Source of the DNA: Pseudomonadota bacterium
Lineage (GTDB): Bacteria; Pseudomonadota; Gammaproteobacteria; Burkholderiales; Burkholderiaceae_E
Assembly (NCBI GenBank): GCA_029779435.1
Contig: JAKPAM010000284.1
Coordinates: 1 to 56,463 of the forward strand
Reading direction: 5' to 3'
DNA length: 56,463 nt
Each line of letters opens with the position of its first letter. Position 1 is the first letter of the stretch. Below are positions 46,282 to 54,038 of this stretch, piece by piece. The translations under genes were made by a program, and so were the position numbers. Under the pieces are notes generated by a model. The model made no database searches. It was not told the DNA's origin and saw only the letters and a program-made list of their open reading frames with translations.

Positions 46282-46920
46282 TCATTGGCTGTCGGCCGAG
46301 GCGTCGAACGCCAGCCGCAGCGCATGCTCGCGGACGTCGCGGGGCCATGCGGCGAGCAGGTCGCGGAGCCTGGCCGGCTCGTTCGCGAACAGCGCCCGTG
46401 TCGCTTCCTCGTAGCCAGGCAGGTTGCCTGCGACCGCCAGCATGAAGTGATAGGCCCGCTCCTGAGCTTGGCGGAGCTTGTCCTTGTCGCCGCTGGCACG
46501 CCGTGCGTCTTCGACCAGTTTCCTGAGCGCCACCGATGCGCCGCCGGGCTGCGCGGCCAGCCACTCCCAATGGCGCGGGAGCAGCGTGACTTCTCGCGCA
46601 ACGACGCCCAGTTTTGGGCGTCCGCGGCCACGGGAGGGGGCGGCGCCCGACGATCGTTCGGCGTGATCGGCGAACACGGTGTCGTCGAATGCGGTTTCAG
46701 CAATCGCCGCGGCGTCGAGCCGCGCGGCGATCTCGGCGTCCGTGCCTCGGGTGTCGACGTCGATCGAACGCCCCGTTTCGTCATCGAAGGTCAGCACCGG
46801 GCCGGCCGCATGGCTGTCGAGCGCTTGCTTGACGGCCAGTGCGTTGGCAAGCAGTGCGCCCGTGGCGATGCGGCGGTGGCCGTCGAAGCTGGTGTACGAG
46901 GGGGGAGTAAGGTGTGTCAT
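46282..46920 (-). CDS. DUF2239 family protein
   Basis: 212-residue protein of unknown function. Diagnostic blocks are YTSFDGHRRIATGALLANAL, VLTFDDETGRSIDVDTRGT, RGRPKLGVVAREVTLLPRHWEWLAAQPGGASVALRKLV (in blocks) and AYHFMLAVAGNLPGYEEATRALFA. The RGRPKLGVVAREVTLLPRHW part resembles a helix-turn/ribbon DNA-contact region, so a regulatory role is possible. Cytoplasmic. It stands behind a near-consensus promoter overlapped by a palindrome (46952-46980), suggesting tight negative control, perhaps autoregulation. Confidence 0.85.
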   Translation of the reverse strand: MTHLTPPSYTSFDGHRRIATGALLANALAVKQALDSHAAGPVLTFDDETGRSIDVDTRGTDAEIAARLDAAAIAETAFDDTVFADHAERSSGAAPSRGRGRPKLGVVAREVTLLPRHWEWLAAQPGGASVALRKLVEDARRASGDKDKLRQAQERAYHFMLAVAGNLPGYEEATRALFANEPARLRDLLAAWPRDVREHALRLAFDASADSQ

Positions 46921-46951
46921 GGCGGGCAGCGGTCGAGAGATGGAGAATTAA

Positions 46952-46980
46952 ATAATACCCGGGTATAAATTGATCGTCAA
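46952..46980 (-). promoter_or_regulatory. Strong sigma-70 promoter of the DUF2239 gene
   Basis: Minus strand: -35 TTGACG (46980-46975), exactly 17-bp spacer, -10 TATTAT (46957-46952). It is the best sigma-70 promoter in the window. The palindrome ATACCCGGGTAT covers the spacer and -10, so a repressor bound there would block RNA polymerase. Confidence 0.7.
46955..46966. promoter_or_regulatory. Operator-like palindrome ATACCCGGGTAT
   Basis: Perfect 12-bp palindrome within AATAATACCCGGGTATAAATT, overlapping the -10/spacer of the DUF2239 promoter. A degenerate second copy, ATAATCCGGGTAAAATT (46982-46998), sits just upstream of the -35. This two-site arrangement is typical for repressors. Regulator unknown. 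Confidence 0.6.
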
Positions 46981-47086
46981 TATAATCCGGGTAAAATTTA
47001 ACCTGTCGCCGCTACCCGACCTCATGGTCATCGGCATGACGGTCGCGCGGAACGCGCAACCCACGCCGCATGCATGACCCAGGCGC

Positions 47087-47482
47087 TCAGCCCTTCTTCG
47101 GCCTGTCGCCCACCGGCGCGCCGGCCTTCTTCCAGGCGCCGAAGCCACCGTGGATGTGCCCGACCTGCGCCACGCCCATGTCCTGCATCGTCTTGGTCGC
47201 CAGCGCCGAGCGCCAGCCGCCGGCGCAGAACACCACGAAGCGCTTGTTCTCGCCGAACAGCGGTTTGTAGTACGGGCTCTCGGCGTCGACCCAGAACTCG
47301 AGCATGCCGCGCGGGGCATGGAAGGCCCCGGGGATCGCGCCGTCGCGTTCCAGCTCGCGCACGTCGCGGATGTCGATGAACTGCACGTCGTCTTGGCCGT
47401 ACAGCTCGCGCGCCTCGTCGAGGCTGTAGGTGACGATCTCGGCGAGGGCTTCGTCGACCATCGATTTCACGGTTTTCTTCAT
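47087..47482 (-). CDS. Rhodanese-like domain protein
   Basis: 131-residue single-domain rhodanese. It has FIDIRDVRELERDGAIPGAF and an active-site loop CAGGWRS with the catalytic Cys, then GHIHGGFGAWKKAGAPV. ATG 47482 has AGGAG well spaced. Similar stand-alone rhodaneses act in sulfane-sulfur or thiosulfate handling. It differs in size and loop from the encapsulin-operon rhodanese and is 7 kb away, so it is probably an independent enzyme. Confidence 0.92.
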   Translation of the reverse strand: MKKTVKSMVDEALAEIVTYSLDEARELYGQDDVQFIDIRDVRELERDGAIPGAFHAPRGMLEFWVDAESPYYKPLFGENKRFVVFCAGGWRSALATKTMQDMGVAQVGHIHGGFGAWKKAGAPVGDRPKKG

Positions 47483-47852
47483 GCGGTCTCCTGGGGGGTC
47501 TGTGGTCTACGGGCAAGTGTACGGGTACCGCTACCTGCCGTTTCGATCAATATACATGCGCGATATATCCGGAGGGCCTGCTGACGCTAAGGTCGAACCC
47601 GCATGAAGCCCACCCGCCACCCCGGACGCACGAAGCTTCGAGCGGATGCACCCACCGTCGCTCGCTTCCGGGCCGAACAGCCCGCCGAACTGATCGCCCT
47701 CGTCGCGGGTTATGCGCAGGGCTGCAAACGTCGTACTGAATTTCGGCGGACACCGGCAGCCGCCCGCCCATCGAGTACCCGCACAGGAACACAGGGGCAC
47801 GACATGGCACTACCGCCCGGCTCATCCATGTAGCCGATTGCCCGCAGTGCTA

Positions 47853-47872
47853 GACTGTATGAATATACAGTC
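47853..47872. promoter_or_regulatory. LexA (SOS) box
   Basis: GACTGTATGAATATACAGTC contains CTGT-N8-ACAG with near-perfect dyad symmetry and matches the gamma/beta-proteobacterial LexA consensus TACTGTATATATATACAGTA at 16 of 20 positions. No intact gene follows, so it appears to be left over from a lost SOS-controlled gene. Confidence 0.75.
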
Positions 47873-47948
47873 ATACATCACGGGGCGCCTTCTGGCCTGC
47901 GAGCGCAGATTATCTTCTCTGAAGCTCGTATTTCCATGGAAATTGCGG

Positions 47949-48074
47949 ACGCGGCGGATATTCGTCAAAGGCTTTCAGTTCTCGATCGTGTATCGAGTTG
48001 AACGGGTAGAGATTGTCATATTCACGGTAGCGCATTTCAAACGGCGACCCACGCACTGGAGGCGTCGAAGGTGA
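47949..48074 (+). pseudogene. Remnant of a RelE/ParE-family toxin (C-terminal part)
   Basis: The last 41 codons read RRIFVKGFQFSIVYRVERVE then VIFTVAHFKRRPTHWRRR, the typical C-terminal beta-strands and basic tail of ParE/RelE toxins (xRRFPFxIxYRVE...AVAHxRRRPGYWxxR). The N-terminal half and a ParD-like antitoxin are absent. The frame extends back to ATG 47859 inside the LexA box (71 codons), but that part shows no toxin similarity. Presumed inactive. Confidence 0.65.
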
Positions 48075-48341
48075 TGCATGACAGATCGCTGCAGCGGCAC
48101 TTGACCCAGTCGCCCGCACGCCGCGGCACGCGGTCGCCTGCCTCCAGTGCCGCTGAGCTCAGCAGTTATGCAGTCACTTCAAGCCTACCGCTATGAACTG
48201 ACCATAAGGCAACCGCGCCATATCCCGACACTACCCAAATGCACCTGTCAAGTGAGCGGCTCGTGACGTATTCGCGTCCTTCCGCATTCGGAGAGTATTT
48301 TGTCGAGCAGCGGCCTGGCCGAGATCCGGTGGGTTGCGGGC

Positions 48342-48378
48342 GTCGGTATCGAGACGATATTGTCTCGGAGGTACCGAC
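48342..48378 (+). promoter_or_regulatory. Hairpin enclosing the ribosome-binding site of the next gene
   Basis: GTCGGTA (48342-48348) pairs with TACCGAC (48372-48378), and inner CGAGAC (48350-48355) with GTCTCG (48362-48367); loop GATATT. The Shine-Dalgarno GGAGG (48367-48371) lies in the bulge between the stems, one base before the ATG region. It could control translation or, as DNA, be an operator. Confidence 0.55.
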
Positions 48379-48379
48379 C

Positions 48380-49021
48380 ATGTCCTTTCGCCTGAAACTC
48401 GCCTCTCTGCCCGCCGATGCCGCGACGTACCGGGCGCTGCAGTTCGTGTCGCTCTGGCGTGACGAGCATGGTGCAACGACGCGAAGCGTTGATCCCGTGC
48501 TCAGCCCGATGGTCGGCACGCACATTGAATATGGTGCCTTGTTCGCCTACCTCGTGCGGCGATTTGGTCCTCCGAACGCTCGATGCGATGCCGAGCACTT
48601 GGCTCGCTATGTCCTCGCCACGCCGCGGCCGGACATGTTCCTCATTATCGAGCCAACGATTGAAGGACGGACGGCCGAGGTGTTCTCGTTCGTCGTTCCC
48701 CCGGTGGTGAGGGCTTCCTGCGACCGCTATGGCCTTCGTCTCGCGGCCAAGTCCGCGCAAAAGCGGCCTGCGCTCGCGGCTCGCCCGCAGCATCTTCGGC
48801 AGTGGGCCGACGACGACCCGCTAAGACCGTACGCACTGGCCGCGGCTCGCACCCTGCAGGCCCTGCAGACTCCGGTATCACTGGGCGAGGAGGGTGCGAT
48901 CGACATCTTTGGTCCGATGCCGCGAACTGTTCGCGCGCTGAGGCCGGCGTATGTGGGTTGGCATCATGACGGCGCCGTCATACCGGGGCATCGCCTTGCA
49001 CGACGCCGCGCACCACGATGA
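48380..49021 (+). CDS. Hypothetical protein, 213 residues
   Basis: Family not recognised. ATG 48380 with GGAGG upstream (inside a hairpin) is well supported. The protein begins MSFRLKLASLPADAATYRAL and is a mixed alpha/beta, soluble sequence without signal peptide or membrane helix; notable is MFLIIEPTIEGRTAEVFSFV in the middle. The last 20 residues (GWHHDGAVIPGHRLARRRAP) are Arg-rich and unlike the rest, so a late frameshift is possible. It sits in the accessory stretch next to tRNA-Val and may be horizontally acquired. Confidence 0.6.
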   Translation: MSFRLKLASLPADAATYRALQFVSLWRDEHGATTRSVDPVLSPMVGTHIEYGALFAYLVRRFGPPNARCDAEHLARYVLATPRPDMFLIIEPTIEGRTAEVFSFVVPPVVRASCDRYGLRLAAKSAQKRPALAARPQHLRQWADDDPLRPYALAAARTLQALQTPVSLGEEGAIDIFGPMPRTVRALRPAYVGWHHDGAVIPGHRLARRRAPR

Positions 49022-49363
49022 ACGAGACACCCGGCGTGCCTGCCGGCCAGGGAAGCACGGGCGATCAGCGACAGACTGCGGGCGATACCAATGTCTGGCG
49101 CTCGATCAGCCGGCGTGTGCTTCGCCGTGGCTGACCTCGATTCCGCGAGACTGGAAGTACGAACACGCGGCTTGCAGTTCCTCGTCGGTGGCGGTCAGCG
49201 TGACCGTGCTGGTCGACTGGGGCCACATGCCGTGTGGGGTCGGTCCTCTTTGCCTTCAGGGCCGGATAGGTGAGTTCGCCATGTTACTCATAGAGCGTGT
49301 ATCCATAAAGCGTGGCTTCATCAGGTGTGTCCCGTTAGTGTCCAGCCCCGAGGCAGCAAAGCG
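49022..49363. other. 342-bp stretch with possible gene fragments
   Basis: No intact gene. On the minus strand, 49228-49106 encodes 40 residues with protein-like composition (TVTLTATDEELQAACSYFQS), lacking a ribosome site; a preceding segment in another frame (GELTYPALKAKRTD) could be its shifted N-terminus. The rest shows nothing. Confidence 0.4.
49106..49228 (-). pseudogene. Possible gene fragment, 40 codons, minus strand
   Basis: Reads MWPQSTSTVTLTATDEELQA and continues ACSYFQSRGIEVSHGEAHAG, then stop. Composition and predicted helix look protein-like, yet no ribosome site precedes it and the frame closes upstream with TGA at about 49258. An adjacent frame suggests a frameshifted longer gene. 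Function not recognised. Confidence 0.3.
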
Positions 49364-49612
49364 ATGGAACTGGACTACGACCCCCTCAAGCGATTCGGAC
49401 GGCACCTCGCAGCGCAGCGGCGCTCCCAGGGCATGTCCCAGGAACGCTTGGCGCTGGAGAGTGGCTTGGCGCGCAGCTACGTGAGCGCGGTCGAACGTGG
49501 ATTGCGCAACGTGTCGCTGAAGAATATCTGTCTCCTCGCTGAGACGCTTGATGTGCCTCCGGCCCGCCTGCTCGAATTTTCGACTGCGCCTGGGGCGGAC
49601 GACTCCGCCTGA
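49364..49612 (+). CDS. XRE-family helix-turn-helix regulator
   Basis: 82-residue Cro/CI-type DNA-binding protein. LKRFGRHLAAQRRSQGMSQE, RLALESGLARSYVSAVERGL and RNVSLKNICLLAETLDVPPA cover all five helices; the recognition helix is SRSYVSAVERG-like. ATG 49364 has GAGG 12 bases upstream. Such small regulators commonly control mobile elements, restriction or toxin-antitoxin systems. It is a solitary intact gene in the degraded island; target unknown. Confidence 0.85.
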   Translation: MELDYDPLKRFGRHLAAQRRSQGMSQERLALESGLARSYVSAVERGLRNVSLKNICLLAETLDVPPARLLEFSTAPGADDSA

Positions 49613-49674
49613 CTATCGCGGGGATGCGCCTCGGGCGCCAAGAAGGGCCGCCCGCCGCATGAAGCCTTCACCGC

Positions 49675-49902
49675 GTGCTCGTGAACCCGCGAGCGCAGAG
49701 CATCAACATTCCGCTGGCACCGCGTGAAATCGAAGTGCTGAAGCGGGCGTCTGATGGCAAGACCAGCGAAGACATCGCGGCGATCCTGACGATCAGCGAG
49801 GATACGGTGAAGTTTCACGCCCGAAACTTCGTCAGCAAGCTCCAGGCAACCGACCCGATGCACGCGGTGGTTCGCGCAGTGTTGCTGGGGCTTCCGACTT
49901 GA
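49675..49902 (+). pseudogene. LuxR-type HTH domain, C-terminal fragment
   Basis: 75 codons from GTG 49675: LAPREIEVLKRASDGKTSED, IAAILTISEDTVKFHARNFV and SKLQATDPMHAVVRAVLLGL form a complete LuxR/GerE DNA-binding domain of the quorum-sensing (autoinducer) subtype. The N-terminal acyl-homoserine-lactone domain is missing and the frame is closed upstream by TGA at 49660-49662. It is either a truncated LuxR or a solo HTH; no ribosome site is evident, favouring a remnant. Confidence 0.6.
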
Positions 49903-50028
49903 GGCGTGACCGAGATTCACGCTTCGACGGCGAGCGGATAAACACCGCGCCCATTCGTGCGTCTTCCCAAGTAGAGGGGCACGCCGCCGACTTCCCGACG
50001 GCGACGGCACTGATCAGGGGATACAGAC

Positions 50029-50196
50029 ATGCCTGACCTTGCGCGCAAGTTCTGCGATCCGGATTTCGATGACGCGCTGCGTCTGTTCGTCGCGATGCAC
50101 GACGAGCCGTCGAACCGCACGGCAAGAGCACTCGTGAAATGGCTCGCCGAGTGTCCCAGTCACGTCCGTGTCTTCGACGCCGTCCTGACGATCTAG
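50029..50196 (+). pseudogene. Small FecR/DUF4880-like N-terminal fragment
   Basis: A 55-codon frame, ATG 50029 with AGGGG upstream. FDDALRLFVAMHDEPSNRTA followed by RALVKWLAECPSHVRVFDAV resembles the N-terminal anti-sigma segment of FecR-type regulators (xxWxxRLxxP...FxxWLxxxPxHxxAF). A stop codon cuts it off where FecR would continue, so it is probably a truncated gene, though a functional small protein is possible. Confidence 0.4.
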
Positions 50197-50259
50197 GCGC
50201 TGGCGGGCGGGGGGCTCGCGAAGCGCCTCAATCACTCGATCTCCGGAGTGTCGACGGCG

Positions 50260-50277
50260 ATCCAGCAGATGCTGGAT
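50260..50277. repeat. 18-bp palindrome abutting the tRNA-Val 3' end
   Basis: ATCCAGCA-GA-TGCTGGAT, perfect 8-bp arms with a 2-nt centre, one base overlapping the encoded CCA of tRNA-Val. It could be the tRNA terminator stem (no T-run) or part of an old attachment site at the island border. Confidence 0.5.
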
Positions 50278-50351
50278 GGTGGGCGGTACTGGGATCGAAC
50301 CAGTGACCCCAGCCGTGTGAAGGCTGTGCTCTACCCCTGAGCTAACCGCCC
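50277..50351 (-). tRNA. tRNA-Val (anticodon CAC)
   Basis: Minus-strand cloverleaf: acceptor GGGCGGT/ACCGCCC, D-arm TTAGCTCAGGGGTAGAGCA, anticodon stem CAGCC/GGCTG with loop TTCACAC giving anticodon CAC (reads GUG), T-arm CTGGTTCGATCCCAG, discriminator A and encoded CCA. Its 3' end faces the degraded island (47.5-50.3 kb), the usual polarity for elements integrated at tRNA genes. Confidence 0.95.
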
Positions 50352-50426
50352 GAAGCGCGAGAGTATAGAGCACTTCTGCCATTCAGGTAAATTGCGGCTT
50401 CGTCTCGTCGCCGACTCACCACCCCG

Positions 50427-52406
50427 ATGACTGCTTCTTCCTCCCCGACCGACCAGCCGGTCAGCGTCGCGTTCCTGTATCGCGAGCTGTGGCGCTATGG
50501 TGCGGGCATGCATGGCGTGCTGGTCTGGGCGCTGCTGCTGCTGTTCGCGTCGCAGCTGCTGAAGCTGGCGGTGCCGTACTTCGCCGGGCAGGCGATCAAT
50601 GCGATCCAGGGCGGGGGCGTCCAGGCACTCGGCCAGGCCGGCGGGTTGCTGGCTGCGATGTTCGGCGTGACGCTGGCGAGCTGGGCGTTGCACGGTCCAG
50701 GGCGGATCATGGAGCGCAACGTGGCGCTGCGCGTGCGCAGTCGATTGTCCGAATCGTTGCTGGCGCGTCTGCTCGATGCCCCGCTGGCCTGGCATGAAGC
50801 CCGCCATTCAGCCGAAACCGCGCATCGGATGCACCAGAGCGCCAACGCGCTGTACGACTTCGCGCAGAGCCAGTTCGTCTACCTGCAGAACGCGGTGCGG
50901 CTGGTCGGCCCCATCGTGGCGCTGTGCCTGATCGCCTGGCAGGTGGGGGCGGCGGCGGTGATCGGTTTCGCCGCGCTGGGCGGGCTGATCGTGCTGTTCG
51001 ATCGCCGGATGATGACGCTGGCCGCGCAGGAGAATCATGCCGAACGGCGCCTGTCGGCGGTGACGCTCGAAGCGCTGGGCAACGTGCTGTCGGTGTTTTC
51101 GCTGCGTCGCTCGCCGGGGATGATCCAGCGCGTGATGGATCACCTGGCCAAGGTATTCGCGCCGCTGCGTGGGGCGATCGTGCTGAACGAGGCCAAGTGG
51201 TGCAGCGTGGACGTGCTGTCGACGCTGTTGTGGTGCCTGCTGGTGGCGTTCTATGCGTGGCTGGCGGTGTACGGGCCGCTGGCCGGCGTCGTGTCGGCGG
51301 CGGGCAGCATTCCGCCGAGTCCCGGCCAGCCGGGTAGTACGCCGGGGAGCGTTCCGTCGGCGTTGCCGCTGGGCAACGTCTACATGGTCTACGAATACGC
51401 GCTGCAGGCCGGCAGCGTGATTACCGCGATCGCCGCGCACTTCCAGTCGCTGGCGCGCCAGCGCACCGATTTCGCGAGCGCGGCGCCGATCCTGTCGATC
51501 GAGTCGGGGAATCGTCCGCCGGCGCTGGTTCCGTCGGGGTGGCAGGCGATCACGCTGAGCGGCTGGCGCTTCCATCACCGCTCGGCCCGCGGCGACGCGC
51601 CGTCACTCGATGGCGTGACCCTGACGCTGCGGCGCGGCCGGCGTTATGCGTTGATCGGGCCCAGCGGATCGGGCAAGAGCACGCTGCTGCGCCTGCTGTC
51701 CGGCCTGGACGCGCCCGAGCAGGGCGGCCTGGCGATCGACGGGCAGGCGGTGCTGCCGGCGCGAATCCCGACCGAGCTGGCGCGCTGCACGACGCTGATC
51801 CCGCAGACCGCCGAGATCTTCGAGGGCACGCTGCGCGAGAACCTGTTGCTGGGCGCCGCGATCGACGATGCGCGGCTGCCGGTCGCGCTGCAGGCGGCCT
51901 GCGCGGAATCCTTCGTCGCCGGGCTGCCGCAGGGCCTGGATACGTTCGTCGCCGAGGGCGGCTCGAACTGGTCGGGCGGGCAGCGCCAGCGGGTCGCGCT
52001 GGCGCGGGGCATCCTGGCGGCCGAGGGGAGCGCGATGCTGCTGCTGGACGAGCCGACCAGCAGCCTGGACCCGGAAACCGAGCGGCAGGTCTACCTGCGG
52101 ATGTTCGCCCACTTCGCTGATGCCTGCGTCGTGTCGTCGGTCCATCGATTGAACCTGCTCGACACGTTCGACGAGGTGATCCTGATGCAGGCGGGGCGCG
52201 TGGTCGATGCGGGCAGCGTGGTCGATCTGGCGATCCGCTCGCCGCTGTTCCGCGATCTGCTGGCGGCGCAGGGGGCGGGGCAACTCGCGAATCCTCCGGG
52301 AGGTGATGCGCGGCGCGCCGAAGCCGGCCGCGCTGGTGCGGGCCGGATCGATGCCGGCCGGCCCGAAGCCGGCGGAGCGGATTCGAGGCGCACGCCGAAC
52401 GCGTAA
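50427..52406 (+). CDS. ABC transporter, fused membrane and ATP-binding domains
   Basis: 659-residue half-transporter of the ABC exporter type. Residues 30-370 form the membrane domain with about six helices ([20 protein letters not shown] first). The nucleotide-binding domain has Walker [17 protein letters not shown] (about 412), Q-loop [20 protein letters not shown], signature [17 protein letters not shown], Walker [18 protein letters not shown] and H-loop SSVHRL. A Gly/Pro-rich 30-residue loop (about 290-318) and an Arg/Ala/Gly-rich C-terminal tail (about 630-659) are non-standard. Export substrate cannot be told. No accessory gene is adjacent, so it probably works as a homodimer. Confidence 0.88.
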   Translation: MTASSSPTDQPVSVAFLYRELWRYGAGMHGVLVWALLLLFASQLLKLAVPYFAGQAINAIQGGGVQALGQAGGLLAAMFGVTLASWALHGPGRIMERNVALRVRSRLSESLLARLLDAPLAWHEARHSAETAHRMHQSANALYDFAQSQFVYLQNAVRLVGPIVALCLIAWQVGAAAVIGFAALGGLIVLFDRRMMTLAAQENHAERRLSAVTLEALGNVLSVFSLRRSPGMIQRVMDHLAKVFAPLRGAIVLNEAKWCSVDVLSTLLWCLLVAFYAWLAVYGPLAGVVSAAGSIPPSPGQPGSTPGSVPSALPLGNVYMVYEYALQAGSVITAIAAHFQSLARQRTDFASAAPILSIESGNRPPALVPSGWQAITLSGWRFHHRSARGDAPSLDGVTLTLRRGRRYALIGPSGSGKSTLLRLLSGLDAPEQGGLAIDGQAVLPARIPTELARCTTLIPQTAEIFEGTLRENLLLGAAIDDARLPVALQAACAESFVAGLPQGLDTFVAEGGSNWSGGQRQRVALARGILAAEGSAMLLLDEPTSSLDPETERQVYLRMFAHFADACVVSSVHRLNLLDTFDEVILMQAGRVVDAGSVVDLAIRSPLFRDLLAAQGAGQLANPPGGDARRAEAGRAGAGRIDAGRPEAGGADSRRTPNA

Positions 52407-52409
52407 AAT
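52404..52409 (+). promoter_or_regulatory. Candidate -10 box for gltX
   Basis: TAAAAT (52404-52409) overlaps the ABC transporter stop codon and lies 92 bp before the gltX ATG. No clear -35 is seen. Confidence 0.3.
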
Positions 52410-52501
52410 ACCGTCCTCCACCGACCTCGCGCGTCGGGACGTGCGTATCGCGGGCCAGAGGCCATGTCGTCGCGTGGCCGCGCGCCTTCCGCTTCCGTTC
52501 C

Positions 52502-53926
52502 ATGACTTCGACCCCCACTGCTCCCTCGACTCCCTCCGTCGTGCGCACGCGTTTCGCGCCGAGCCCGACCGGCTTCCTGCACATCGGCGGCGCGCGTACC
52601 GCGTTGTTCTCGTGGGCCTACGCCCGCCATTTCGGCGGGGAGTTCGTGCTGCGCATCGAGGACACCGACGTCGAGCGCTCGACGCCCGAAGCGGTCGAAG
52701 CGATCCTGCAAGGGATGGCGTGGCTCGATCTGGCGCATGACGAAGGGCCGTACTACCAGATGCGCCGGATGGATCGCTATCGCGAGGTCATCGGCCAGAT
52801 GCTCGCCGACGGGCGCGCTTATCACTGCTATTGCACGCCGGCCGAGCTGGACGCGATGCGCGAGGCGCAGCGCGCCCAGGGCCTGAAGCCGCGCTACGAC
52901 GGACGGTGGCGGCCCGAGAACGCGGTCGGCCGTACGCCGCCGGCCGACGTCCGGCCCGTCGTGCGGTTCCGCAATCCGGTCGACGGGAGCGTCACCTGGA
53001 ACGACCTCGTCAAGGGGCCGATCACGTTCGCCAACGCCGAGCTCGACGACCTGATCATCGCGCGCTCGGACGGCACGCCGACGTACAACTTCTGCGTGGT
53101 CGTCGATGACTGGGACATGCGGATCACCCATGTGATCCGCGGCGACGACCACGTCAACAATACGCCGCGACAGATCAACATCCTGGCGGCGCTGGGCGCC
53201 GCGGTGCCCGCGTACGGCCATGTGCCGATGATCCACGGGCCGGACGGCCAGAAGCTGTCCAAGCGCCACGGTGCGGTCTCGGTCATGCAGTACGACGACG
53301 ATGGCTACCTGCCCGAGGCGATCATCAACTACCTGGCGCGGCTGGGCTGGAGCCACGGCGACGACGAGATCTTCTCGCGCGAGCAGCTGGTCGCCTGGTT
53401 CGACGGCAGCCATCTGTCGCACTCGCCGTCGCAGTTCGACGTCGAGAAGCTCAAATGGCTGAACAACCAGTACCTGCGCCAGTGCGCGGACGCCGATCTG
53501 GCGGCGCGCGTCGCGCCTCGGCTGGCGCGTCGCGGTGTCGATCCCGCGGCGCTGGGCGTCGACGTGGCCGCGGCGTGCGCGCTGTTCAAGGATCGCGCGC
53601 AGACGCTGGAGGAACTGGCTGACGGCGTCGCGATGCTGCTGGCGTCGCCCGAGCCGTCGCCGCAGGACCTGGCCACGCACCTGCAACCAGTATCGCGCCA
53701 GGCGTTGGCCGATTTCGCCGACGCGATCGCGTCGATCGACTGGCAGCGGGATGCGATCAACGCGGCGATCAAGGCGACGGTGGCCGCGCACAAGCTGAAG
53801 ATGCCGCAGTTCGGCCTGCCGGCGCGCCTCGTCGTCTTCGGGCGCACGCAGACGCCGTCGATCGATGCGGTGCTCGCGTTGCTGCCGCGCGACGAGGTCG
53901 TCGCCCGGATCAGGCGCCACGTCTGA
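52502..53926 (+). CDS. gltX: Glutamyl-tRNA synthetase
   Basis: Charges tRNA-Glu with glutamate using ATP. 474 residues, class I. The HIGH-type motif is in [20 protein letters not shown], the KMSKS-type motif in [14 protein letters not shown] (about 260). [40 protein letters not shown] and [20 protein letters not shown] are typical of non-discriminating bacterial GluRS; a Zn-type Cys (YCTPAEL) is in the connective domain. ATG 52502 is the only sensible start, with a Thr/Ala/Ser-rich lead of about 15 residues. Confidence 0.97.
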   Translation: MTSTPTAPSTPSVVRTRFAPSPTGFLHIGGARTALFSWAYARHFGGEFVLRIEDTDVERSTPEAVEAILQGMAWLDLAHDEGPYYQMRRMDRYREVIGQMLADGRAYHCYCTPAELDAMREAQRAQGLKPRYDGRWRPENAVGRTPPADVRPVVRFRNPVDGSVTWNDLVKGPITFANAELDDLIIARSDGTPTYNFCVVVDDWDMRITHVIRGDDHVNNTPRQINILAALGAAVPAYGHVPMIHGPDGQKLSKRHGAVSVMQYDDDGYLPEAIINYLARLGWSHGDDEIFSREQLVAWFDGSHLSHSPSQFDVEKLKWLNNQYLRQCADADLAARVAPRLARRGVDPAALGVDVAAACALFKDRAQTLEELADGVAMLLASPEPSPQDLATHLQPVSRQALADFADAIASIDWQRDAINAAIKATVAAHKLKMPQFGLPARLVVFGRTQTPSIDAVLALLPRDEVVARIRRHV

Positions 53927-54038
53927 TCGATGACGCCAGTGCCAGCTGGCCGCCCCCATGGATGGGGGCGCCGCGAGTGTCATCGTCGCCGGTCGTGCAC
54001 GACACCGTGCTGTGACCGGCACAGGTTCTGACCTCGCG

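Larger units (their letters stand above)
47483..48379. other. 897-bp gene-poor, A/T-enriched stretch (degraded island part)
   Basis: Beyond the rhodanese leader this stretch holds no intact gene. It contains an A/T-rich patch (47546-47570), an orphan LexA box (47853-47872), a ParE-toxin remnant (47949-48074), a 10-bp inverted repeat CAGCGGCACT (48092-48101)/AGTGCCGCTG (48146-48155) and the hairpin before the next gene. Base composition is more A/T-rich than the flanks. Confidence 0.6.

Noticed and set aside
46973-46987. Plus-strand promoter with TATAAT at 46981
   Set aside because: No -35 at suitable distance and no plus-strand gene follows; the A/T-rich run belongs to the minus-strand DUF2239 promoter.
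47087-47482. Second rhodanese as part of the encapsulin system
   Set aside because: 7 kb away, different size and active-site loop, its own ribosome site; no evidence of linkage.
47547-47825. Alpha/beta hydrolase remnant on the minus strand (GYSMGG at about 47770)
   Set aside because: Only a six-residue resemblance to a nucleophile elbow; the neighbouring residues do not match any hydrolase.
50277-50351. tRNA-Val 3' end duplicated elsewhere as an attachment repeat
   Set aside because: No second copy of the T-arm/acceptor sequence was found by eye in 46.9-50.2 kb; a computed search could still find a short one.
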